This document shows, one piece after another, positions 22,330 to 31,907 of a stretch of DNA of 64,000 nt. Below the pieces are notes generated by a model. The model had not been told where the DNA came from. It was given only the letters and a program-made list of their open reading frames with translations, and ran no database searches. How positions within the stretch are numbered: position 1 is the first letter of the stretch; each line of letters opens with the position of its first letter. This stretch comes from Schistosoma haematobium. Lineage: Eukaryota; Platyhelminthes; Trematoda; Strigeidida; Schistosomatidae. The stretch covers positions 28,914,402 to 28,978,401 of the forward strand of contig NC_067199.1 of assembly GCF_000699445.3 (NCBI RefSeq), given 5' to 3'. Made by a program: the position numbers and the translations under genes.

Positions 22330-22460
22330 CTGTGGTTGTGGGAGACTTCAATTAATAAACCTGACATAACTTATGAATGATAAATCGTATAGCAATAGTC
22401 TACTGGTTAAATAAAAGCTTATGATAAGAGGAATATGAATATATATATATATATATATAT
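22330..22460 (-). repeat. Dispersed repeat with AT microsatellite, second copy at 56180-56325
   Basis: Read on the - strand: (AT)n then ttcatattcctcttatcataagctttt...tatacgatttat...gtttattaattgaagtctccca, aligning with + strand 56180-56325. It may be the edge of an LTR or another element. It abuts the 5' end of RTE copy C. Confidence 0.45.
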
Positions 22461-22464
22461 GCGC

Positions 22465-25400
22465 CACGCAAAACAATGAGAGTTCGAAGAGAAAAAAGAA
22501 AAAAAAGGTAAGGAGCGTAAAAACAAAGAAAGCAATAACGAAGAGATTGGTGTAAGGTAGTGTGGTAGTAATGAGGGAACGGAAAGGTACAATCAGAAGA
22601 AATCTTTCAGGTAAGGGAGACACAACCCTTTTTTATGAAGTAAAAGAAGGTTACAGCAGGATCGCCACTGGCTTCTATTCTGAGCCATATCTGATAACGT
22701 CTCTAGCCTCTGTGTAGCACCATCTCTCTGACCCCAACCAGGGAGTCGTGAAGGACCAACACAAGCCAGTCCTTTGCAGCTTTCTTTCATACCACGACAC
22801 CATGTCATGCACTGACCACCTCTCCGCTTCTTCCAACCAGTCCCAGAGTCGGCAAGTAATGCACGACGTGGAATTCTCTGAGACGACATTCATAGAACAT
22901 GTCCAAGACACCGAAGTCGGTGTTTCAAGATGGTGACATCAACTGCATTATCATCTCTATGCCCAAACACACGATGCCGAACCTCTACATTACTAACATG
23001 GTGTTGCCACTGAATGTCAGCAATCCTTCGGAGACAGCGATGATCGAACACAAAGTCGTCTAACGTCCTCAACTCAGAGAGACCAGGTTTCACAAGTATA
23101 GAGCAAAACTGCTCTCACCGACGCGTTGTAGATCCGACCTTTTACAGCCAGACCAACATCACGAAGGCTTCAAAGGTGGCCCAGATTGGCATAAGTCACT
23201 CTGGCTTTCACTGTACGTGCATTGATTTCATCACTCACACCCCCACCAGCACTTACGCAGCTACCCAGATACACGAACTTCTCGACTACGTCTATCTGCT
23301 CACCATCCAGGGTGAGTACAGGATTGGAATCCTGCCAGTCTTGTACAAGTACTCTGCACATCGAAGGTGCAAAGTACATACCATACCTACGGACACTGAT
23401 TGTCAACTGATTAAGTGCGGATTGCATGCCTTGGGCATTATCGCACAGTAAGACAATATCGTCCGCATACTCAAGGTCGAGAAGTCTTTCTCCAGACAAC
23501 AGATCCACACCATCATTACTTACATTCATCAGAGCTGTTTCCAGAATGTCATCGATGGCAAAGTTGAAGAGGAATGGTGAGATTGGGCAACCCTGCCTAA
23601 CCCTACTGCTTGAATGGAACAATGGAGAGAGGTGGTTGTATGGCCTCACTCTGCCTGAAGTGTTTGTATATAGAGCTTTTAGGATGTTAATAAACTTCTC
23701 AGACACACCCTTCTTCAATAGACAATCCCAGAGAACAGTGCTGTCCAACGAATCGAAGGCAGCCCTGATGTCAAGAAACACTACGATTGTTGGCCTTTGA
23801 TAAGTATGGCGGTGTTCTAACATTTGGCGGAGGGTGAAGATATGATCAATACATCCTCGACCAGAACGAAACCCAGCCTGCTCCTCGCGAGTCAATCTTT
23901 CTCGGGTTTCGAACAACCTACGAACTATAACGGAAGCCAATAGCTTGGACGCAATCGGAAGTAGACTTATCCCCCGATAGTTGTTACAGGAACGAGGTGA
24001 ACCCTTTTTAAAGATAAGGACAACTATCGACTCATTCCATGACGTTGGTACACTCTCTAGTTCCCAAATCTTTGTAAACAACGTCGTCAGTACCTTGGTC
24101 AGAAAGTCACCATCTTTAAAAAGAGCTGGAGATAAGTCATCTGGGCTAGGTGATTTGTAACGCTTCAAGATTTGGAGTTCCTTGCGGACTTCCTCCTCGT
24201 TTGGTGGATCAGTCGTCACCGGCCATGGAGGGCAGGACAGTCTGATCGATGTTGCTGGAGCAGCAGGCCAGTTGAACTCCCATTCAAAAAATTCTGCCCA
24301 TCGTCCAAGACGTCGATGGATGTCAGTGATTGGCATCCCATCATCCTCGCAGATTGTTTCACTCACACCAGACTTCTTGCTGCCAGTGGCTCGGATGAGT
24401 TGGAAGAGCTTCCGGTAGTTACCAGATGCAGCTGCTGCTTCCAACTCATTAGCACGCTTCGACCACCAGGCTTCTCGGTCCTTACGCAAGCTTTGCCCAA
24501 TTTCCTTACGTAAAATCCTTCGTTTATGGTCAAACTTACGGTCACCCGGAGTAGACCGACGGGCTTCAATGAGTTGTAAGGAACCTGCAGAAACCCAGTG
24601 CTTATAAGCGGGACGTTTCGCGAACCCACAACTGACTGTACTACAATATCTGTCGAACGCACTTTCTGGAGAAGAACAGATAACTGGTGGCAAAACTCAT
24701 CCTTGATTGCATCCAGGCTGCAATCTGTCGAGGCATAGGCGGAGATGACGAAAAGACATCGCTTCTCAAGCCGATTTTTCCTCACTTTGATGGAACTTTC
24801 TAATTTAACAGCACATAATCGACTGTTAATGGGGATACAATTGGTTAGTGCTGCCTCAGCTCTAGCGCTTAGTGCGACAGCAAGACCAGACAAAGATGCC
24901 ACACGGTCCCCGGATAAACGCACGTAAAAGAAGCCTTTTGAAGCGACAGATGGAGAGCGAATTTGTAGTACTTCACCAAAGTCTTGAATACGGGTCTCAG
25001 ATAGACAACAAACGTCGATATCAAGACTTTCTAAAGACAGCCAACCATATCTGCTGTCCGACCTGCATAAATGTGCGAACGTTGAGGGCAGCCAGTTTGA
25101 ATGGTGCTCGTGGTTTCAGAAAAACTGTTTACTCTTCGTATTCGGTGGTAACATACAATTTTTAACCGGATAGTGACTCGAGAGCGTTTAGATAGAGTCG
25201 AATTTCCACCATGGGCGAGCTGCTGTATAAGTCGAAAAAAAAAGTATAGACAGAGAAGGAATAATAGAGGGTGAATAATAACGTAGTAAATAATAATAAT
25301 ACTATTAACATTAGTAATTGAATCATTTGAATGTTAGTTGAAGCAAGAGATTTAGTTTCCATAGCCATAGACAGTTCAGTTCATTATTTGTGTGTGGGCT

Positions 25401-25775
25401 GCGATACTACCCGGGTGCCCAAACCGAAGCAGGTGGTTTTCTTGGAGGGCCACACCCGGAGCCTTTGACGTAAAGGTCTAACCCACAAGGCAGTGGAGCA
25501 TCGTAAGGAGATGCAGTCCCATGGTAGCCGGTGACCAACGATTGGTTCATATGCCATTTGTTCCCTCAGGATACTGGAGCCCATGTGCACCAATGGTTTG
25601 AGATCCGGTTAAAGCGCCGGATATTCGCTTTTCGTCCTCTCATTTTCGTAAACAACACTTTCGCCACGAGAAGGCAGTGAGTAGGACTTCCCTGGCAGAG
25701 GCTGTATAGGCATGGCCGTGTGAGAGTATTTCGAGAGGGAGAGCCGACTCTCCCCACTCTCGGCCGTACCATTCA
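22465..25775 (-). mobile_element. Second-family non-LTR retrotransposon (APE/RT class), defective
   Basis: In - strand order: a 5' region (25384-25772), endonuclease N-part (24650-24923, KRCLFVISAYASTDCSLDAI), an RT frame (23170-24693) and a C-terminal tail (22593-23093, CLGHVL then RGGQCMTWCRGMK and LPGWGQRD). The endonuclease breaks off after STDIV and the frame resumes at AYKHWVSAG, so the endonuclease C-part including the catalytic SDH region is gone. GC content and codon use are higher than in the surroundings, as for a recent arrival. It is inserted between exons 8 and 9. Confidence 0.8.
23170..24693 (-). pseudogene. Non-LTR reverse transcriptase, family 2
   Basis: A 507-codon frame with RT motifs in order: KRYKSPSPDDLSPALFK, SCNNYRGISLLPIASKL, REEQAGFRSGRGCIDHIF, motif A FLDIRAAFDSLD, motif B VRQGCPISPFLFNFAID, motif C LEYADDIVLL, and VYLGSCVSAGG. 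The catalytic aspartates are present. The frame ends at TYANLGHL by a frameshift; the tail resumes in another frame at 22593-23093. The N-terminal 20 or so residues come from a deletion junction with the endonuclease. Likely transposition-dead. Confidence 0.8.
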
Positions 25776-25894
25776 TTTATTCTCCTCCGCATATAACAGA
25801 AGTATTTGGGAAAGTTGAACTACAAAACTATTCGAAGTTTCAGCAACATTCAACTATGATTGCGATAATATGACTTCAAATATTTTCCTTTCAG

Positions 25895-26189
25895 ATACTG
25901 GTCGAATTACTTCCAATCAGAGTTAACCTTCAGCCAGGTGAAAGAACAACTATTACTGTGAAGTATATATTTCCACTGAATTCCACTTACCCAAACTCGT
26001 CTGTAGAAATTAGTGGAGGTGGAGCAAATGATAACAATGAGACCATAATAAGTATCATTGATTTCAGAATAAGCTTGGGTTCAAATTTAGTCCCACTGAC
26101 AACTGTTTATTCATCTACCTATGAACCAAATAATCAGACAGGCCTAATCGATCGCCTGATAATTCACTTTGAAAATATCTCTAATATCG
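25895..26189 (+). CDS. Exon 9 of the large extracellular protein
   Basis: The acceptor is tttcctttcag, a strong pyrimidine tract, and the donor tcg|gtgagt. It encodes 98 codons plus one base, starting ILVELLPIRVNLQPGERTTI and carrying several sequons (NST, NSS, NET, NQT, NIS). The run VNLQPGERTTITVKYIF resembles the N-terminal strands of DUF11-type or Ig-like repeats. The trailing g is completed to GGA by exon 10. Confidence 0.78.
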
Positions 26190-26307
26190 GTGAGTTGATC
26201 ATTAAATTTAGGTTTAATGGATGGGATTCATATTTTTTATCTTTTTAGACAACAACGATAATCCTATGATTCAGAACAAAATTGAATGTTTATGCGAATA
26301 TAAGTAA

Positions 26308-27217
26308 ATTAATACATTTGTAATATCCCAATTAGTAGAAAAATGAGATTTTCAGACGTTTCGTGACTCAGAGTAAGCCACTTCCTCAGAGAATTGATAA
26401 AGAAATTAAAATGAATGCAGGTTTAAATAGTAAAAAAGGAAGAACGCAAGAAAGTATGTGCGATCAGTAAAAAACAGGTCTGAACAAGCAAATGTCATTT
26501 CATTTCGGTCAATGTGATTTGTAAGCGACATATATGTAAATTTGTGTGTACGTGTGCAAGGTCTGGGATGAAGAAATGTGACATTTGTTGCGACAAAGGA
26601 TAGTTTAATATGTGTGATATTTAAATGATATTAGACATGGTAGCTTCGATCGATAGTCCAAGTTAGATGTATAGTGAGGCCCTCATTTGTATTGAGAGCG
26701 GTAGGACTAAGCATTATATGGAAGGCTTCAGCTACTCTCCATTCTTTATAGTTGGAAAAACCCTTTTGTAATATTTTGATGTTCTTGAAATCGATTTGAT
26801 GGTTGTTGAAAATGGAGTGAATTGCTATTGCCTATTTAATTTGAAGTCTATCTAGTTCTACGGGATTATTCGATAGTTTCTTTGTGTACCTAAGATATTC
26901 TTTGGTTCGAGTTAAGATTTCGCGAGATGAATTTCCAACATCGAAAGCATCACAATCGGCACATCCTAATTTGTATACACAGTTCTCTGTTGACATAAAG
27001 GGGAGTATTTATTTCAAGCGAACTAAATTATCTCGAAGTGTGTTCGCTGTTCTATAATATACTTTAATTATGTGTTGTTTTAAGATTCTTTGGAGTTCTC
27101 CTGTTGTGCCATGGCGGTATTAATTTTGGGCTAATTCTAATCTGGCTATTAATTCTCTGAAGAAGAGGCTTAGGTCAGAAAATCTCATTTTTCTACTCAT
27201 TGGGATATTACAATTAT
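26308..27217 (-). mobile_element. Penelope-like remnant with GIY-YIG domain and short inverted ends
   Basis: The ends gtaatatcccaattagtagaaaaatgagattttc and its near-inverse (gaaaatctcatttttctactcattgggatattac) form inverted repeats of about 65 bp. On the - strand inside: ENCVYKLGCADCDAFDVGNS then SREILTRTKEYLR, the GIY-YIG endonuclease segment of Penelope-like proteins (with DVG for the usual YVG/YIG), one stop, then a tail ending IHLTWTIDRSYHV and a stop codon. RT is absent. It lies in intron 9. Confidence 0.72.
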
Positions 27218-27484
27218 ATTATTTTATTTATAACAATCTACCCAATGCTCAATTTATTTGAAATTATCAAGTCAAACCTTGGTGATGCTACCTACAAACT
27301 CATTTATGCAAATAGTTTTTCGAGATTATAATATAAATATACCAGCTCAGTTGTTTAAGTGTCAGAGGTTTACTGTGAGTCCGTGTTTTATCCCAGGTGG
27401 GTCGTGAATGTACGCTGTCAAAGAGTCCAGTATTAGAACGAATCAACCGTTCAATGCTTCTTGACTTTCAATCATTATTTATCT

Positions 27485-27976
27485 AACATCAATTCATGAT
27501 AAAATCCATGATGTAATCCATGAAATTCAATAACTTCAGCAAGCCCTCCGTGGTTAAATAACCATTTACCTGTGATAAGGAATTCTTTGGGTAATCTGAA
27601 ATTACTATGGACCACGTGGTGGCTACTCTGAATTCTATAGATTGACCAACTTCAGATATGCCAGTACGACCCCAATACTGTTCCCCGATCTCCAATATAT
27701 CAGAACACGAACCGTTAGATGAAAATTGTTTATGGGGTCGGGAGAAAAATAAGAATATACAGACAAAGGCATATTTCACAGATAGAAATCATGAGTCAAT
27801 TGAAGCTAGACCACCATGGAAACCTGGAAGCACTGGACGGCCGTTTCGTCCTAGTAACATTAATCCATGATAAAATCCATGATGTAATCCAAGAGATTCA
27901 ATAACCTCAACAAACCTTCTGTGGTTGAATAATCATTTACTTGTGATAAGGATTTCTTTAGGTAATCTGAAATCCA
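27485..27976. repeat. Direct repeat pair (27485-27605 and 27856-27976) around a hammerhead-type repeat
   Basis: Both copies share catgataaaatccatgatgtaatcca...ttcaataac...gtggtt(a/g)aataa...atttac(c/t)tgtgataagga...ggtaatctgaaat at roughly 85 percent by eye. The family end segment at 27773-27858 lies between them. It could be a local duplication spanning the repeat insertion. Confidence 0.6.
27773..27858 (-). repeat. Smalpha-like repeat fragment with half a hammerhead
   Basis: The + strand reads cacagatagaaatcatgagtcaattgaagctagacc...ggaagcactggacggccgtttcgtcctagta, equal to the left arm of the 5529-5720 palindrome. On the - strand this provides GGAC-GAAA-CGGCCGTC-CAGTGC, the 3' half of a hammerhead, but the CUGANGA side is cut off. 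Confidence 0.65.
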
Positions 27977-28195
27977 CTCGGATTGTAATATGAAACTTTT
28001 GGCAGAAACAATACATGTTCCAGATGTTCAAATGAGTGACAGATTTCCAGGAACGTCTGCTCTGCTTTTTGTTATATTATCATACAATTAATTTAAGTGT
28101 TGCTTGGATGGCCTACCATTAATTTAATACAAATACATTGTCCTAGAATCTAAATTGCATGAATTACTTATGAGAACATTATTTCCAATTTACAG

Positions 28196-28436
28196 GATCC
28201 GTTAGTGCACCTCTAATGCGCAACACTGCCATCCTTTCAGTGGATATCCAGTTAAGTGATAGTAAAAGTGTTGAAAATGGGACTGTCTGGTTTCTGCAAT
28301 TCACTGGTCGATTCAATAATATTACAAAACTCACCAACTTATCTGTAACTTGTGTAAGAACTGGCTTGGAAAAACCTTCAATTAAAGTTATACCATCTCA
28401 ATTATCACTGGTTGCATCCAGTGATTGCCCTGATCG
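28196..28436 (+). CDS. Exon 10 of the large extracellular protein
   Basis: The acceptor is ccaatttacag. The favoured donor is gatcg|gtttgt at 28437, which leaves two bases and matches exon 11; exon 2 uses the same donor hexamer. It encodes about 80 residues (SVSAPLMRNTAILSVDIQL at the start, SLVASSDCPD at the end). The frame stays open beyond the donor for about 70 more codons with two hydrophobic stretches. A downstream donor at 28642 would give the wrong phase for exon 11. Confidence 0.7.
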
Positions 28437-29130
28437 GTTTGTTCAAAATATTCTGACCTTCGTATTGTGTTTATACTTTCATATAGTCGATTCCCTATTA
28501 CAAATGAGTTTATTTTACAATAGTATATTAAGTACACAGATTGTAATTATTCTGTTAAGTATTCTTCTAGCGCATCTCAGGATCTATTTATCAGCATCTA
28601 AACCGAGTGTAAATCGCCAACAACTTACAATGTCAATATCAGTATGAAATGATATTGGTTCGTAGCCATTTGTACAACACTACCACAAGAAATACCTTAA
28701 TCAGTCTATTGTGTTACTTGACTACCAAGCTACCATTAAGTCAACGTCATAAAATTTGATTTGAAAACGAATTACCTTGAGATACAGATTAATGTCAAAC
28801 TCCAGTCATTCATGCCACACAGTGTTATTATTTAACATGAGTTTAGTCACCTTCTCCAGGTCACCAGTAGTTTATGTGTAAAAACTACATAAAAGTTATG
28901 TTCGAAATACTCTTAGCGCTTTATGCTTAAATGATTCCAACCTTTCGTCCACGGTGTCGGTTTGCACTCGGTCAGAATAATAATAGAAATCAGTGATTCA
29001 GGTTAGAATCATTATGAAAACCACTGTTTTGGCGACAGGTGGCAATACATTTCGTGTGGTTCTGCTTCATTAGCATAGTGTAAAGTTCTCCAGTTTCTCG
29101 GCTTTTATTTCGTTCAGTTCAAAATCAGTG
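28437..29130. other. Intron 10, first part, with open read-through from exon 10
   Basis: The exon 10 frame stays open to a TGA at 28645-28647. The read-through has two hydrophobic runs (ILTFVLCLYFHIV and IVIILLSILLAHL). Beyond that the sequence is AT-rich with nothing recognised. Confidence 0.4.
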
Positions 29131-29363
29131 AGCGAAAACAAAGGTTGGTGCAGAATAATATGAATTCATTTTATTTCGTTAGTTTCTCATCAGCTGCTTA
29201 CAACCTAAAATATTTGAAATTCAACGTTATTATAGATATGGAAATATTTATACAACAGAGGACGATGAAGGATGAATATATGTAACATGATGTAGCAAAG
29301 ATTTCGTTAGAGTTAATGAGGTCATAAAATTTTTGTTTCGACTATATAGAGTTTGGGAGGGAA
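29131..29363 (+). repeat. Left terminal inverted repeat of the Penelope-like element
   Basis: Pairs with 31069-31301 with only a few mismatches (for example ttagtttctc against ttaggttctc). The inner edge starts at tttgggaggg. Confidence 0.8.
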
Positions 29364-29375
29364 ATAGTTTATGCA

Positions 29376-30874
29376 GTGATTCTAATGAACACAACAGATT
29401 ATTTCTTCAAGATGAATTCTATTGTGTGTAAGCACACGAGATTCAAGTTAGAAAAATGTAACAAAGACTTAACTGATTCCACTGAGAAAAGAATCACGAA
29501 AGTACTCAGAGACCTACTAAAAAAGATGATCGATAATTCTACTTACAATAACCTACGACCTCATGAGTCTCGTTTGCCCCACATGCATGGTTTACCGAAA
29601 ATACATAAACAAGATAATCCTCTTAGACCTATTCTGTCAACGGTCAATTCACCATACCAAAAAGTTGCACGATGGCTTGCAGATAAATTAGAACCACTTC
29701 GTCAACGACTAGCCACCTATACACTAAAGGATTCATTTGTATTTGCTGACAGTACGAATCACATAAATATTGCTGGTAAGTTTATGGTTTCTTTTGATGT
29801 GACATCATTGTTGACAAAAATACCACATACATAATTTGTCAGCATCCTGACATCCTACCTCTACCAGCAATAGAATTCAAACGACCATTACTCATGTGTA
29901 CAAAAGACGTTCAGTTCCAATTCAGCAATACCATATACCGACACACCGATGGTGTAGCAATGGGAAATCCGTTAGGCCGCGTCTTAGCGGACATTTTCAT
30001 GGATAACCTCGAAAGAACCAAACTCAAACGAGCGATTGATGAAATGATGTATTATTCGAGGTGTGTTGATGATACCTTCATCGTATGTAATAATCAACAT
30101 GAAACGAAGAAAAGATGGCACAGTTCAACGCTCAGTTTATAAGAAAGACACTTGGAATGGGATTTATCTCAATTTCAACAGCTTTTGTCCAATCAATTAT
30201 AAAAAAGGAACTTGTCAAAACATTGTTTCACAGAACAGAAAGAATATGCACTGCCGATACAATAGAGGAGGAAGTTATGAATGTTAAAAAGTGTTTAAGG
30301 AATAACGGATACCCATTGAAATTTATTGAGAAATATGGAAAACGTGAACATAAAATACCCAAAGAAACTACAGTAAATAAAAAAACTTGTTTTTATTCAA
30401 CTCAAATTCAAAGGCGATAATGTCACAGGGTCAATCAATATGAGACTAAAAACTGCACTGACAAAAACATATCCTGCAGCTAAATTGATTGTTCTGTCCA
30501 AAACAACATGTTCTTTGACACAATCAAAGGTCGACAGATATCCCTTTCACGTTACCACCAACTGTGTATACAAATTTACACATATCTGCCAAAGCAGTTA
30601 CATTGGTAGAACAGAAAGGAGAGCCTACGTCCGATTCAAAGAACATATTCCGAACGGTTTGAGATTAAACGGACTAAAAGCACTCAGCAGTGCTATCGCA
30701 GGAAATCTCCTTGACACTGGACACGAAGTCGATATATTGGAGTCCTTCAAGGTGATCAACAAACAATCAAATTCAAACCTTTTGAAATTTGCCGAAGCGA
30801 TAGCAATCAAAATTTTAAAACCAGATCTTTGTATACATAAAGAAGCAGTAATAAATCTTTCTTTACCCTGGTAA
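29376..30874 (+). pseudogene. Penelope-like RT plus GIY-YIG endonuclease, broken
   Basis: The N-terminal piece (29376-29834) has GLPKIHK, LRPILS and a motif A-like VSFDVTSLLTKIPHT. The next piece (29894-30142) has GVAMGNPLG (motif B) and CVDDTFIV (motif C, DD present). After frameshifts near 30110 and a break near 30420 the last piece (30440-30874) has NCVYKFTHICQSSYIGRTER and VRFKEH, the GIY-YIG core, ending KPDLCIHKEAVINLSLPW and a stop codon. The N-terminus is shorter than the usual 700-800-residue protein. RT and endonuclease acidic residues can be read but not in one frame. Confidence 0.8.
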
Positions 30875-31068
30875 CATTACCCCCCCCTTTTATTGATTAC
30901 GTTATTCCAACTCTTTCTGAATTTTATAATTACATCATTCTTAACTGACCAATTTCAATTCATATCTCTCTTTATTACCGTTAATCTATTTTCAATTATT
31001 TATTACATAATAATCTAGTGTGTTTTAATTCCTTGATTTCTAATCACTATTTCAATCTTCTGGAACCT

Positions 31069-31301
31069 TCCTTCCCAAACTCTATATAGTCGAAACAAAA
31101 ATTTTATGACCTCATTAACTCTAACGAAATCTTTGCTACATCATGTTACATATATTCATCCTTCATCGTCCTCTGTTGTATAAATATTTCCATATCTATA
31201 ATAACGTTGAATTTCAAATATTTTAGGTTGTAAGCAGCTGATGAGAACCTAACGAAATAAAATGAATTCATATTATTCTGCACCAACTTTTGTTCTTTCT
31301 C
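31069..31301 (-). repeat. Right terminal inverted repeat of the Penelope-like element
   Basis: Reverse complement of 29131-29363; ends in attctgcaccaacttttgttct. A solo LTR begins 25 bases further on. Confidence 0.8.
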
Positions 31302-31322
31302 TCTTTAAAATAATAAAGTGAA

Positions 31323-31624
31323 ATATTGTAGCGAACAAGAACACGGGTGGGGACAACCGAATGAACTTAGCACAGTCGTTACAGACTATTTCAATAAAAT
31401 CTGAATACCATATAGTAAATAGTCAATTTGTAAAATATTAGTGCATCATATCAAACTGGACTGTTTCTGTTGCAAACACCAATCCATTGTCTCCCATTCC
31501 ATTGCTCATGCGTTTTCTTACAAATTCCATTGTGTTCTCGCTCTTTTTTTGTTGATCTTCCCCTCATCTTCTGCTGCCAGACATTACGTTCCTGACTCGC
31601 ATAATATACTACTTACATCAATAT
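31323..31624 (-). mobile_element. Solo LTR (31327-31620) with ATAT target duplication
   Basis: The - strand reads TGATGTAAGTAG...GTTCGCTACA, 294 bp, starting TG and ending CA, between ATAT at 31323-31326 and 31621-31624. A diverged relative lies at 12690-12948. It is not similar to the LTR at 21739 or the Gypsy LTR at 62750. No internal retroelement coding sequence adjoins it. Confidence 0.6.
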
Positions 31625-31907
31625 AATAGCACACCGCACACTATGTGTACAAAACATGATTTTGATTCTAAGGAATACTGTTTTGACCCAGTATCACTTT
31701 TCAATTATTTGTTCATGGTTCATACTAAAACTGTTCGGTCTGTTTGTTTAGCCGAATTCCAGCTGGTCAGAAGCATTATGAGGTGAATGCATAAAATACA
31801 ATTCTTGAAAGAATCAAGTGTGGGAGATTACAATGGCTATAATAATTTGTCTGACCTATATTTGTTACTTATATGAAATATATCTCAAAGCAAAATTATA
31901 AAATTTA

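Larger units (their letters stand above)
18930..22330 (-). mobile_element. RTE-like copy C, interrupted by a solo LTR
   Basis: On the - strand the 3' end is at 18930 (the inverse of gtaacaggcgtgagtaaataag). The RT frame at 19167-20585 keeps GKAAGPDNIPVE, NCDNYRGITLLP, FIDYEKAFDSVDR, GVRQGCLLSPF and the active-site FADD. The endonuclease part (21140-21547; QCYAPTNDYNEDV, MGDLYAKVG) is separated by frameshifts and a TAG in the N-Q-I-D-H motif. From 18930 to about 21605 it is nearly identical to 31930-34600; beyond that identity drops. A solo LTR sits at 21739-22153. It cannot be autonomous. Confidence 0.85.
29131..31301 (+). mobile_element. Penelope-like element with about 230-bp terminal inverted repeats
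   Basis: The arms 29131-29363 and 31069-31301 are nearly perfect reverse complements. Between them on the + strand lies a decayed Penelope-type protein: RT-like LPHMHGLPKIHKQDNPLRPI (29376-29834), HTDGVAMGNPLG and YSRCVDDTFIV (29894-30142), further fragments, and a GIY-YIG endonuclease at 30440-30874. Stops and frameshifts break it into at least four pieces. Inverted and long terminal repeats are known for Penelope-like elements. It is inserted in intron 10. Confidence 0.85.

Noticed and set aside
27773..27858. Functional hammerhead in the 27.8-kb repeat
   Set aside because: Only the 3' half of the ribozyme is present; the fragment ends inside stem II.
28437..28641. Extension of exon 10 to a donor at 28642 (gtatga)
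   Set aside because: It gives phase 0, while exon 11 needs two carried bases; the added residues are hydrophobic and intron-like. Kept only as a possible isoform.
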